Shown here piece after piece: positions 21,919 through 32,870 of a stretch of 64,000 nucleotides of DNA (positions are counted from its first letter, which is position 1; each line of letters starts with the position of its first letter). The translations under genes were made by a program, and so were the position numbers. This DNA comes from Globisporangium splendens (Eukaryota > Oomycota > Peronosporomycetes > Pythiales > Pythiaceae): assembly GCA_006386115.1 (NCBI GenBank), contig VFIW01000012.1, positions 558,001 to 622,000 of the forward strand, given 5' to 3'. Under the pieces are notes generated by a model. The model ran no database searches. It saw only the letters and a program-made list of their open reading frames with translations, and was not told the DNA's origin.

Positions 21919-22838
21919 TCACGCTTCAAACTCGGTGGACGTTGTCAGCGTGAGTCCCTTCTTGGCCATGTCGCTCAGGAATTGCTCGCCGCTCGATTCA
22001 AAGCTCGGCACGGGCGACGCGCAGTCGGTCAGGATGACCAGATCCTGGATGCGCTCCGCCGGCCACACATCCACGAGGTCGCGCACCGTGTAGTTGACGC
22101 AGTGAGAGAGCGCTTCGCCGCAGATGACCACCTTGTCCGCGTGCTTGAGCACGTTCACGAGGTTCTGGTTCAAACTGAACGGGCAAAATGCAGAACAAGT
22201 GCGCATTAGCAAGTGATCACCCAGTACATCTTGAAGAATAGGCAGCTACCTTACCTGGTCGCAGGGTCGTGCGGGAGCTCGAATTCGGCTCGCAGCGCCG
22301 AGTAATGCTCCGTGAACGAATTGCTTCCTTTCATCACGTACTGGATCTGCTTGAGCGATTGCTTCGTCCACTCGAGCGCAGCATTGCGCACATTCTCCAC
22401 GAGGTTGTGTCCAGGCGTGCCAACCACGCAGTGCTCTGGCCAGATGCACAACGTGAACTTGCCGCTCTTTTCCAGCGACTGTGTGTACGCCAGTACGTAC
22501 TCCTTGAGCTCCGGATCACGCGGTCGCCACACGCCATCGGCGATTTCCTTGTTCGTGATCAGCGTGAACGGTGCAGGTGACTCCCCCTGCGCGTTCTCCC
22601 AGAAGATGCCGTGCGCGATGTGGTAGCGCTGGTGCGAGTCGAGCGTAAACACGAGCTGCGACAACTTGGTGCTGTGCTTCGTGATGAACGCCGCGATGCG
22701 CTCCGCGTCGTCGTTCGCCATCGGGATCGCGAGTGAGCCGCCCGGGTGGAAGTCCACTTGCTGATCGATCACCAGCAGGCAGAGCCCGCCCTTGGGGATA
22801 CCCGCCGCGTGCTTGGCTGCGTCCGTCACGTTCACCAT
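21919..22838 (-). CDS. Nicotinamidase-like cysteine hydrolase (isochorismatase superfamily)
   Basis: Exons 22838-22255 and 22174-21919, split by an 80-bp intron (CAG|GTAAGG ... TTCAG), encode 279 residues. Family landmarks are LLVIDQQVDFHPGGSL (catalytic Asp), FTLDSHQRYHIAH (metal-binding Asp/His) and ICGEALSHCVNYT (the nucleophile is the Cys of SHCV). Nicotinamidases convert nicotinamide to nicotinic acid in NAD salvage. The protein is somewhat longer than yeast Pnc1, with an insert around WRPRDPELKEYVLAYTQSLE. The start at 22838 (MVNVTDAAKHAAG) was chosen because it opens just before the domain; an in-frame ATG at 23003 would add 55 Arg/Ser-rich residues that may be 5' leader. The exact substrate within the superfamily is not proven. 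Confidence 0.85.
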
Positions 22839-23127
22839 GTTGCCGCGATTAGTCAGTTGGTCTTGAGCTTGGAAGCACTGCTGAAAATGGACCTCTTCCG
22901 CTAAAGTGCGACTCGAATAAGTACGAAATGACTCTTCTCTGACTCTTTCACATGGGTACGCGACACTCACTCTTGATCTGATGATCTGCTTTGCAAAAGA
23001 CACCAGTGGGTATGCTGCTCCCTTTGTGAATGATGATCCTTATAGAGACAAGAGCAATGCCATAGCATACAGAGCGTCGCATTGGCCTTTCACCATTGTT
23101 CTCTATTGGGTGTTGTGCATGAAGGTC

Positions 23128-24849
23128 CTACAGTTTGGACAGTACGGACTTTGCCATGAGGCTCTTGTCTAGGTGTTGAAGCAATTGCTGTGCCACGTAG
23201 CGAAGCAGCACCAGCTGCAGCACTCGATACACTATTTTCACGAAACTCACGCCGCGCTTGAGTACAATCAGCAGCACCATGGAGTACCCCATGACTCGGA
23301 CTTTCTGCTGCACGGACCAGTCAGTCGGTGGGATCTGACTCGCAAACTGGTGCAGCTTCGGAAACATGGTCTCTTCTAACATTGGCCACTTCATTTTGCC
23401 AGCTTGCAGCTTCGTCACGAAATGCACCAATTCAGGGATGTGTTCCTTCCAGGATTTCTTTTGTGGGAGTAGCGTGTAGTCCACGAGGGGCAACGCGACG
23501 CGAGTAAACACTTCGGGGGTTATTCCACGGATCCGAGTGAAATCTGAGAGCGATGCACTTCCATGGTTGAACAGATCTACCGCCAAATATAAGCAGATGA
23601 CCAACACAAATGACAGATCGGGTGAGTTTCCAATAGAGTGGTTTGCAGTACACACAAAGATTTGATCGTACCCAATTGATTTGCTTGCCGCGCTTTTATG
23701 AGCGCGTCGCGGAATCTCTCGCTGCATCCTGCAAGCAGCACCCTGGGAGGAAGACGTGAGGTACCAAAATAAGTTAGCAGTGAATTCCAAGTGACCTAAG
23801 AAGTGATACCATGAGGGGACATACATGATCGAGTCGCTGCAGATCCACATATCGCTTTTGACATCCAGTGGTAATTTGCGCAACGGTGTCGATCCCGCCA
23901 TGTGTTTCAGCGTCAAGCGCAGCACCAGTTGATACGCTCTACGCAAAAGGGAGTAATGCACACATAGTGCACGTGTCAAAGTAAGGAACAGTGCAAAAGA
24001 AGTGACCTGCACCGATTAAGATGGCGTACCGGACAATGTCGTATTTCCGGCCGATCAATTCACGTGCGCATCGTAAGAACTTTTGCCGCTCTTCTTCTTC
24101 CATGTCAACGCGAAGCACCTGGGTATAATGCACATCGAGAGATATCATTAGTAGAAGAAACGTACAACGTGAGGAGAGCAATTCGGGAACGTACAACTGG
24201 CTGGCGCTGAGGTAAGAGTAACCTCTCGAGCGGCATCAAACGCGCTGACGGCATGCCGACGTGCAGGACATGCTCCTGATCCAGCACGACAACCTGAAAT
24301 GGCGCACAGACATTTAAAGGCGTTCACACATATCAGAATAATCATTTGGATATGTCAATGTGTCCAATCTTTTCCTTGCGTTGCGTACCACGTGATCATA
24401 ATCGTTGCCCGTCAGGTATCGCCCCATCGAATACAGAAAACCGCTCGTCGTAATGAAAATCAAATCGCCTGCGCGACTCAACGACAACGACGCAAAAAGT
24501 TTAGATACTCTTCCCCATCGCGAGCTCCAGCGTAAACTCTCCAACATAGAAATATGTCAGTAAAGCTTTGCAGCATTCTCACCTGGCTGCACCAGCTTGG
24601 CAGCTGCACGCGCCGCATCCTGGGCTTCTTTCGGCGACCTATTTGCATGACAGCAAGCGCAGCGTTACAACTCCCGCGTTACGAAGATACCCATCCATAA
24701 CCAAATCATTACCGTTGAAACTCGTGCTCGTTGAGCCGGAATTCGAGGCTGTTGGGGGCGAGCACTTGCACGGCCGACTCGATCAAGTTGCCCAGGAACG
24801 AGTCCTTGTCCGCGCGCTTGTTGCCCTCTTCCTTACTATCTCCAGCCAT
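23128..24849 (-). CDS. YiiX/C92-like permuted papain-fold protein with hydrophobic C-terminus
   Basis: Eight exons: 24849-24713, 24638-24583, 24468-24389, 24293-24195, 24118-24007, 23936-23825, 23742-23672 and 23576-23128. All junctions keep frame, giving 371 residues ending at TAG. Residues 65-91 (GDLIFITTSGFLYSM ... NDYDHV) and Cys194 in WICSDSI match the layout of permuted papain/NlpC-type proteins: GD-x-IF start, His after D, distal Cys. That family includes bacterial YiiX-like amidases. The last 130 residues are not recognised and include a hydrophobic stretch (VLLIVLKRGVSFVKIVY) that may bind membrane. One acceptor (exon 6) uses the second of two adjacent AGs to keep frame. Enzyme activity is inference. 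It is divergent from the HECT gene. Confidence 0.6.
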
Positions 24850-25373
24850 GTCCGCAGCGCGTAGCGAGAGCGCAAGTACGCACAAAGAGCTTCAAGTCAG
24901 GGGTCCAAGCGGACCGCGACACTGTTGCCATCTGCTGCATGCATCATCATGGACCACGTTACTGCATCCATCTTGAATACAAGCCTCTTTTTCTTGTCCC
25001 TTTTTTTCCCCTGCAACCTTCGCGCCACCTTCGTGCGACTTCATGCGATCTGCTGCATCCTGTGCGAAGTAATAGAAAACCGGCTTCTTTGGTTGTGCTT
25101 TCTGTTGGCGCCGTCCTTTTCCTCATATCCCGTCGTTTATTAGCGGAGAAAGCACAAGGCGCTCTCTCTCTGTGCTTGTGTGTGTGGTGGCGCCTGCGTG
25201 GTCATTAAGGAAACTGGGAGATTGGGAGGAAGAGCGCGGACGCACGACACACACTCAGTCACCAGTGCTGCTGCTATTGCTGCCGACGCCTGACGCCACG
25301 AGCGAGCGCGTACTGTGACCGTTGAGAGCGACGGCGTGATTGCGACCCTGTATACCAGCACATACGACACACC
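24850..25373. promoter_or_regulatory. Shared upstream region of divergent genes
   Basis: 524 bp between the C92-like gene (minus) and the HECT ligase gene (plus). Pyrimidine-rich stretches occur near 24980-25020 and 25120-25180 (plus strand). No ORF or RNA was recognised. Confidence 0.4.
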
Positions 25374-27773
25374 ATGGCGACGCTGCGGCTTTCGATGACG
25401 CTACTGGACCTTGTGCTTTTAATGCTTGCGGATGCGGAGGTGGCCCTTGCGCAGCAGCATGTGCCGTATTACGCGTCTCGTGCGGCGATGGTGACGAGAC
25501 GACTTGAGAGCAACACGTCCGAGGGCTACAACTTTATGTTTTACTTCGTGATCGGCGCGATGATGCTGACGTGTCTGATCTACAACATCTTCTTCAAGCA
25601 CAAGATGGAGGCCAACTTCCTGCGGCAGAACGCGCTACCCGAGACGATGCTGCGCCAGGACGTGATCGCGAGTGACCAAGAGATGAACCATCTCTGGGAG
25701 TGCGAGGTGTGCTCGTTCAAGAGCTACGAGGCGCATCAGACGTGCATGCTCTGCGGAACCGATCGATGTAAGTGTTTTCGTATTGTGTATTATGCCATTG
25801 CACTGTCAAAATGCTATGCATTTTTGTTTATTCTGACTCAATTTGCTATCTGCATACGTGTTTTTTATTTCAATTTTCAGCATTCAAATTAATAGACAAG
25901 CAGCTGAAATCCATGGAAGAAGGTGCAGACTCGGGCGGCATTTCCACAAAAGGGAAGTACGTTCTGTACGTAGATGAAAGTGCCAAAGCCACGCAGAAAA
26001 CCGCACCGGCAGCATCGAAATCCTCGTCCAAGATCAGTCGCGAGTTTTTCAAGAGGAAGCTGAGTGGCCTGAATTTGCGGCAGCAGTCGGCGCGACGTCG
26101 CCATGAATGGACGCGTCAACGGAACGACGACGGCGAGTACGTGTGGGTGCGCAAGAAAAACTATTTGGATCGCAAAGCATTGAAAAGCCTTCGCAGCCTG
26201 TCGTCGTCATCGTTGCGGGAGTCCATTTGCTCGACTGGAAGTACCAACTCGGTTGGCGTGGTGTCGCGCATCGTCGTGTCCCCCAAGAACCCAACTGGTC
26301 GAATTGAATTGGACGCTCCTCATGGTGCACCTGCGAACCGAGCGTCGGAATCATCTCGCTTCTCGCAGGAAGAGCTGGAGCAAGTGAACGTACTGCCGTT
26401 CCAGCAAAAGCATGCGTGGTTTGTGCAGCACACCGCAGCGATGGAGGTGCCGTGGGAGTATGGCCATCTTCTGTTGGAAATTGACCGAGAGAACCTGTTA
26501 CACAACTCGTGCGAGCAACTTTTGTGGGCGACGCCCGAGCAGCTTCACCAGTCTCTGAGAATCAAGTTTGCAAACGAGCCTGGCGTCGATGCCGGTGGTC
26601 TCGTTCGCGAATGGTTTACTCTGATGACCAAGGAAGTGTTTGACGACACCACCGGTTTGTTCTACACAAGCGGCAATGGCGATGCTCTCATGATCAATCC
26701 TGCATCAGCAGAAGCCAGTGTCGACCATTTAATGGTGAGTGCGTGGTAGCCTTGATCTCTTGGACGCAAGGCAAATTTTGACTGTTTTGACACGTTTGTT
26801 TTCTTTTCTTCTGTTGTACAGTACTACCAAGCTATCGGTCGGTTTATTGGTCGCGCGTTGTTCGAAGGCATTTTGATTGATGCCCACTTGGCGCTCCCAT
26901 TGTGCAAGCACATCCTCGGCATTCCCATCACGTTTTCGGACTTGGAGTTCGTGGACCATGATCTGCACAAGAATCTGAAATGGCTGCGTGACAATCGTGG
27001 CGTTGAATCTTTGGCGCTTGACTTCACGTAAGTGTAATGTTTCTGCTGTCAGTAGTATTAGAAATGGTCTAACGATTTATACATATTTGCAGGGTGACTG
27101 TCGATCAGCATTCGGACAAATCCAAAATCGTTGAGCTCATTCCAAATGGCGCAAACATCTCAGTGACTGAAGACAACAAGATGGAGTACATCAACCTCCG
27201 TTTCAAATGGATCGTGGCAAATAGTGTCTCGAATCAGCTGGCGTCCTTGGTCCAAGGTCTCTTTGCGGTGATTCCTCGAGAATTGTTGTCTGTCTTTGAT
27301 CACCAAGAGCTCGAGCTCTTGATTTGTGGGATCCCAGACATTGATGTCGTGGACTGGAAGACGCACACGATTTACGTGGGTGAGCGTGACGAACAACTCA
27401 CGGCGTGGTTTTGGAACATCGTCGAAGAGTTCACAAACGAGCAGAAAGCGCGCTTGCTGCAGTTCACGACGGGCTCGGCTCGTGTCCCAGTGCAAGGTTT
27501 CAAAGCATTGACTATGAACGATGGCCGCATTTGTCCATTTGCGATCCAGTGCGTGAACAAAGAAGAGTGCCTGTATCCAAGAGCGCACACGTGTTTCAAC
27601 AGGTTCGTGATCACTTTTCACACACCATTTTTGAGTAATTATCTCCAAGTTGACTCACTCTCTCTTTTTGCCCTAACAGGATTGATCTGCCTCGATATGA
27701 CATGGAAAAAGATTTGCGGATTGCGCTTTCCCTGGTGATCCAAATGGAGGTAACAGGGTTTACGATAGAGTAA
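25374..27773 (+). CDS. Membrane-anchored HECT-type E3 ubiquitin ligase with RanBP2-type zinc finger
   Basis: Five exons (25374-25767, 25881-26734, 26822-27027, 27093-27602, 27680-27773) encode 685 residues. Residues 1-26 look like a signal peptide, 55-74 is a transmembrane segment (MFYFVIGAMMLTCLIYNIFF), and 108-127 is a RanBP2-type zinc finger (WECEVC...CMLC; Cys 110, 113, 124, 127). A basic Ser-rich linker leads to a full HECT domain from about residue 340: GVDAGGLVREWF, AIGRFIGRALFEG, then VPVQGFKALTMNDG and PRAHTCFNRIDLP, which carries the catalytic Cys. The chain ends soon after, as in other HECT ligases. It would attach ubiquitin to substrates at an ER or endomembrane face. The zinc finger may bind ubiquitin. 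Confidence 0.9.
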
Positions 27774-28219
27774 GCGCCTTGAGCCAGTGCCTTCACAGTT
27801 TTTGGAGATGGAGAATGCAGCAAACACGCAAGAGACCAGGCAGACAATGGATGTATTTAGTGGGAGTGGCGGAAGAAAAAGCAAAGGGTGTGCTTGCGAG
27901 ATGAACGCCCATTACGAACCCCAGGCGTATGCGTGTGTGCGTCCTATTTCGCGACCAGTAACATGAAAAAATAAAAGTCACAATGGAGTAAGATCCGAAT
28001 CGAGGAAAACCATGTCATTGCTGAAAGTACAGTGCATGCATATAATTCTTAAAAGGTAGTTAACCCACCTTCACCAAGTTCGAAACTTGCATTATCTCAT
28101 GTGACCCACACATTGTATCATGTTTGGAAGGATGAGGAAAGGTGATGAGTCAATTGACAGCAGGTGATAGTGGGTAAGCCCGAGGTGAAGACGTGAGCGC
28201 TGCTGTCTTCGTGTCACAA
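27774..28219. other. Intergenic region
   Basis: 446 bp between the HECT gene and the methyltransferase gene, both on plus. No coding or RNA feature was recognised. Confidence 0.4.
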
Positions 28220-28236
28220 GTCATTTCGACATCTCC
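28220..28236 (+). promoter_or_regulatory. Candidate oomycete initiator upstream of the methyltransferase gene
   Basis: GTCATTTCGACATCTCC fits the YCATTYYNNCA core of oomycete initiators. It lies about 40-57 bp before ATG 28277, a usual distance. Pattern match by eye. Confidence 0.45.
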
Positions 28237-28276
28237 TACGCACGCTCTTCTCTTCCTCCGCCTCTCCGTACACGCC

Positions 28277-29220
28277 ATGAAGCAGCACGCCGCACAAGCC
28301 GCGCAGGTATGGCAGCCAGCCAAATACCTCAAGTTCGAGACGTTCCGCCTGCGTCCCGCGCTGGAGCTGCTCGGTCGCGTCCCATCACTGCCTTCTCAAC
28401 GCGGAAATGAGCCCATTCAGATCGCCGACTTGGGTGCAGGCTCGGGCAACATGGGACCAGCATTCCTGTACGTACTGTTGTGTATCCAAGATGCAGAAGC
28501 GCTACTTCTTTAACTTTTTTGCTGTTGTGACTGTGATGCCACAGCCAACGCTGGCCAAATGCCTCAGTCACCTTTGTGGATACCTCGGCATCCATGCTGG
28601 AACAAGGCAAAGCCGAGCACGCGAGCAACCCGGACATCGACGCAGCGGCTCACTTCAGCTACGTGCAAGACAGCTTCGAGACGTACCAGCCCACGTCCCC
28701 TGTGGACCTGATCTACTCGAACGCCGCACTCCACTGGGTGAGCACAGAGCGCCAAGCAAACCTTCTCCCGCGTTTGCTGTCATACCTGAAGCCTGGCGGT
28801 GTGCTCGCGTTTCAGATCCCGGATACGCGCGCACAGCCGAGCCACCAGCTCATGGTCGAAGCCGCTGCACAGTTGGGGATCACAGACCTCGTGGCCAACG
28901 TGCGATGGGTAACCTGCGAGCGCGACCCAGATTTCTACTACGAGCTCTTCAAGAGCGTCGATGCGCAAATTGGTCTCGACATGTGGGCCACCATCTACGC
29001 GCAGGTGATGGAGGGAGAGAACCCTGTCGCAGACTTCACTTCGTCGACGGGGCTTGGACCGTACCTGGAGCAGCTCGGAGGGCGAGACCAGACGCCAATT
29101 GCCAAGCAATACGAACAGAAATACCGCGAGCTCATCGCGAAGGCGTACCCAAAGCAGAAGGACGGCCGCACCATTTTCAACCTCAAGCGCTTCTTCGTCA
29201 TCGCCACCAAGCCACTGTAA
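28277..29220 (+). CDS. Trans-aconitate 2-methyltransferase-like SAM methyltransferase
   Basis: Two exons (28277-28467, 28545-29220) encode 288 residues. The start matches the bacterial Tam pattern: WQPAKYLKFETFRLRPALEL, then IADLGAGSGN (SAM-binding motif I), LQRWPNASVTFVDTSASML, DLIYSNAALHW and LKPGGVLAFQIPDT. The C-terminal half also follows Tam (DMWATIYAQVMEG, STGLGPYLEQL, GRTIFNLKRFFVIA). Tam methylates trans-aconitate, a toxic by-product that inhibits aconitase. The strong likeness to a mainly bacterial/fungal family suggests old transfer, but the gene now has an intron and normal context. Substrate is inferred. Confidence 0.85.
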
Positions 29221-29496
29221 AGAAACAGCAATGGCAACCAAGTGGCTGCATAGACCCGTAAGCAAGCAACACGATTGACAAGAAAAAACTAAAGTGGCTA
29301 CATTAACCGTAAGCAATCTCATTGACACCGAAAATAACGCCACTCATCTTGTTTAGAAACTCCAAAGAAACACGTTGACAACTCAAGAGTGTTGGTCTCG
29401 TTTGTTTCCTTGGTTCGAAAAGGCGCATGTTGTTCCGTCCATCCCATCATACGCGCATTATTTGCTTCCTGTGTGCGTGTGTGTGTGGTTACGAAT

Positions 29497-31211
29497 ATGG
29501 GACCAAAGAAGACCAAGAAAGAGAAGAAAGGTGGCAAGGGAGGCGGGTCCAAGAAAGCCGCTGGCAGCGACGAGAACGACCCAGCCAAGGAGCACGAGAC
29601 CGAGCGCCTGGAGCTCGTCAAGCAGGCCAAGACGCTGCTCGAGATGACCAAGAAGGAGGAGCGGGCGTTCAACGAGTTCCAGCAGCAGCGCGAGAAGATC
29701 AACTACTTCTGGGTCGTCGAGAAGAAGAACTTCGAGGACCGCAAGGCCGAGCTGCGCAACAAGGAGCGCGAGCGCCAGGACCTCGAGGAGAAGCACCAGG
29801 TCGAGATCAAGGTGCGTGTCAGAGCGTGTATTTGTATATAACCCGAGCTGACACATAATGCATGCATATAGGTATATAAGCAACGAGTCAAACACCCGTT
29901 GTATGAGCACCAGAACGACATCACAGCGCTCAAGAGAGGTGAAGATTGCATGTTGCCATTGCTGTTTTTGTTGTACGTGACTCACTCCAAACCATATATG
30001 GTGCTGCTTCACACAACAGAGATGGAGACGTCGCTCAAGCTCTCGCAGGATGACTGCCGCGAGGACGAGTGCGAGCTAAAAGCCGACAAGTGGCGGCTGA
30101 AATTCGATTTGAAGGAGATCGAGCTATCCCACGAGGACTACCTCAAGAGCCTCAAACAGGAGCAGGACCGGCGCATCACCATGCTGCGCCAGGAGTTTGA
30201 GCGCCACGCCAAGGAACTCCAACAAAAGTACGAGCGCAAGCGCAAGGCGTTCCGCGATGACCTCGCGGCCAAGCGCATGGCCGACACGCAGTAGATCGAG
30301 GAGAAGAAAAACTTGCACATCACGCACCTCATGATGGCGCACGAGAAGGCGTTCGGCGAGATCAAGAACTACTACAACGACATCACGCACAACAACCTCG
30401 ATCTCATCAAGAGCCTGAAGGAGGAAGTGAGCGAGATGAAGAAGGAAGAAGCCCAGGACGAGAAACTCATGTTTGAGATCTCGCAGGAGAACAAACGCAT
30501 GTCCGAGCCGCTCAAACGCGCGCTCCAGGACGCCGAGAAGCTCCGCAAGAACATCAAAGTGTACCAGGAAGAACACATCGAGCTGCACACGGCAAAGGCG
30601 CAGTTGCTGGTCCTGGAAGAGGAGTACGCAACGCTGTCCTGGGAGTACGAAGTGCTCCAGCAGCGGTTCGCGCAGGTCTAGAACGAGTACACGGAGCTCA
30701 GCGACCAGTTCCAGCGCAGTATTTACGACGTACAGCAGAAGACGGGGCTCAAGAACTTGCTGCTCGAGGAGGAAATGGACGTAATGATGATGCGCCTGGA
30801 GCAAAAGGATGCCGAGCTGAACGAAGTGTTGCTGCACGTGAAACTTGAGCCCGCGATCGTCGACCACGTCAAAGACCGACTTGACGACATCATGGCCAAC
30901 AAGAGCCAGGATCTGCGCGAGCCCGAGAAGGAAGTGGTCAACGTCGCGCGGCTGCAAAAGGAGTTGGCGAGCGCTATGGAGCTCAAGATGAGCGAGTACG
31001 GGCTCCCGTTCGACGAGCTCGGGTTCGCGACCGCAGTGAGAGGATTGGGCAAACAGCACCAGCAGGTACCGTCAAGTCCATTGGGGCTGCTGGCGCGGCT
31101 TCGGTATTGAAGGAAAGGACGACGCACGCTACCCTCTCGGCTGGCGTCTCAGCGCTTTCGCCGAGCAAAACGATCGGCGTGGGGAGCAACAATCAGATCT
31201 CTCGAAAGTGA
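29497..31211 (+). pseudogene. DRC4: GAS8/DRC4 nexin-dynein regulatory complex subunit, with two in-frame TAGs and a frameshift
   Basis: Exons 29497-29811, 29872-29938 and 30020-31211. Family blocks are plain: KAELRNKERERQDLEEKHQVEIK, then VYKQRVKH and YEHQND, EIKNYYNDITHNNLDLI, WEYEVLQQRFAQV, DVQQKTGLKNLLLEEE. GAS8 is a coiled-coil part of the ciliary/flagellar axoneme. In-frame TAGs lie at 30292-30294 (after RMADTQ) and 30679-30681 (after FAQV, where the animal protein has Gln). The frame also shifts at the A-run 31051-31053; beyond it APAGTVKSIGAAGAASVLK continues the protein to TGA 31209-31211. Two Leu-to-Pro differences in helical blocks (KHPLYEHQ; LREPEKE) point the same way. It is either a decaying gene or locally wrong sequence. 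Splice sites are intact. Confidence 0.85.
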
Positions 31212-31555
31212 GCAGCTCTACTGAAGGATAACAAATGGCTTTAGACTTGTAGGGAGTTGGTATCTATGCGCACCTTGTACAATAGCAATGTCAACCGCAT
31301 GTGCGCATGCTTCATGAGTTATCTGGTTGCTTGCGTTCTTTTGTCCGTGTACTAATGCATTTGTTGCATTAGACGGAATTTATGAACACCACAAGTCTCC
31401 ATTTGGTTAAATAAACGATCCATCTTTCGATTCAAATGTCGTTAACAGCCACATGTGTCGAGCACTCTCTGCTTGCATTGTGCCGGCCGATTCCTTTTTG
31501 TTCTCTGAGTGAAAACAGTTGGAGCTATGGGGAGAAACACAAATATACATGTCGA
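31212..31555. other. Convergent intergenic region with poly-A signal
   Basis: 344 bp between GAS8 (plus) and the HTH gene (minus). AATAAA is at 31410-31415 on the plus strand, a possible poly-A signal for GAS8. Nothing else was recognised. Confidence 0.4.
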
Positions 31556-32641
31556 TCACGCGAATCGCGGCGGGAGCATCGTGAAGCACAGCTTCTCGAC
31601 GCGCGCGTCGAGGTAGTCGAGCTTGATCGCCATCTCCCGCTCAAAGTACGACAGCTGCGCGCTGAGCTCGTGGATCGTGTTGACGGCCGCCATGAGCGGG
31701 TGCTTGAGCGCGTCTGCGCCAACGACACCAGTGGCAACAGCAGCGGTAGTGGCGTCGTGGTGCTGCTGTGGGTTGGAGTGAAGCGCCAGCATGTTGCTCA
31801 TGCCGTTGATGTAGTCGTCGACGTTCATGTGCATGGACGGCGGCAAGGCCATACCATTGTTGGTGGTGACTCCAATAGCCGACGACGACGCTGGCGATGG
31901 CAGCGAGTGGTGGTGGATGTTGCTGTTAGCGCTCGCGAGCGCGCGCGACATGTCCATCGACGGCACAAACCGTTCGGGGAGCTTCGCAAGCTCCTCCTCA
32001 TTAAACACCTTGATGCCGTGCGCGCGCTTGAAATGCCGGAGCCAGTTGGTGATCGTCTTGAACGACACGGTCGAGTCTTCCGCCGAGTACTGCATGAACA
32101 GATCCGTAGCCTTGTTCGTGAGCGCGTCGGACGAGACGGCGCGGTTGAGTCGCCGCTGGCGGATGATCCATCGGTAGAGCTCCTGCTCGACGCCTGGGTG
32201 GTAGTCCGACGTCGCCTTGAGCGTCTTGCGCCGCAGACTCGACACGTGCTTGGCGTCCACACAGAACGAGAGGATGCGCTCCTTGTTCTTCTTGATGTCG
32301 GACACCTGCTGTCGACTGATTCCGAAGTGGCGCGCGATCACGACGGGCTGTTCGCCAGCGTCCAAACGATGCAGCACCTGCTGCTTCTCGTGGATCGAGA
32401 GCACGACGCGCTTGCGCTTGTTGGTCGAACTGCCGCCACCGCCGCCACCACCGCCACCGCTGCTGCCGTGGCTCTCGTCGCCCTCATCCGCCGACAGACC
32501 TGTGGCGCCGTGCGAAGACGTCGGCGGTACGGTCACGTCCGGAAGCACTGTTGCCGCTGGGTCCGCTGATGCAGCCGCCGCGTCCACAGCCACGTCCGCA
32601 GCGAGGTCTCCATTGCTGCTGTTGATGGCGCTCGGCGTCAT
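31556..32641 (-). CDS. CENP-B/Tc5-type helix-turn-helix DNA-binding protein
   Basis: One exon from ATG 32641 to TGA encodes 361 residues. A nine-Gly run (62-70) precedes KRKR (75-78) and a CENP-B N-terminal helix-turn-helix (about 78-125: LSIHEKQQVLHRLDAGEQ, IARHFGISRQQVSDIKKNKE). A second Tc5/CENP-B helix-turn-helix spans about 148-210 (HPGVEQELYRWI, FKTITNWLRHFKRAHGI). No DDE transposase core follows; the rest is Ser/Pro/His-rich with a C-terminal helix (LSYFEREMAIKLDYLDARVE) that may dimerise. This is the arrangement expected of a transposase-derived host DNA-binding protein. An in-frame extension to 32863 exists but looks like 5' leader. It is divergent from the small coiled-coil gene. 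Confidence 0.85.
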   Translation of the reverse strand: MTPSAINSSNGDLAADVAVDAAAASADPAATVLPDVTVPPTSSHGATGLSADEGDESHGSSGGGGGGGGGSSTNKRKRVVLSIHEKQQVLHRLDAGEQPVVIARHFGISRQQVSDIKKNKERILSFCVDAKHVSSLRRKTLKATSDYHPGVEQELYRWIIRQRRLNRAVSSDALTNKATDLFMQYSAEDSTVSFKTITNWLRHFKRAHGIKVFNEEELAKLPERFVPSMDMSRALASANSNIHHHSLPSPASSSAIGVTTNNGMALPPSMHMNVDDYINGMSNMLALHSNPQQHHDATTAAVATGVVGADALKHPLMAAVNTIHELSAQLSYFEREMAIKLDYLDARVEKLCFTMLPPRFA

Positions 32642-32870
32642 TTTTGTATAGCTCTTCAGAGGGGTTTGTCGTGAAAGTTTGTATGGAAACGAGTATAGCG
32701 GGTGCGCTTTTTTCCGGACGCCATCCGTCTTTGAAGGGCTCTCTATTGGAGTGGCATACAGTAGAGTGGTATCTGAATCTGTATATCGAATGTTCACTAT
32801 GCATAAGTTTATCCGGACTGTTTGAGTGCCGATAGAAAAAAAAAAAAGGTGAAACAAACGCACAGTGAAG

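Noticed and set aside
22839..23003. 55-residue N-terminal extension of the nicotinamidase-like protein
   Set aside because: Arg/Ser-rich, not family-like, and a good ATG lies directly before the domain. A targeting peptide is not excluded.
29872..31211. Introns that would splice out the in-frame TAGs of GAS8
   Set aside because: Conserved family sequence lies directly on both sides of each TAG and no GT-AG pair of usual size keeps the frame.
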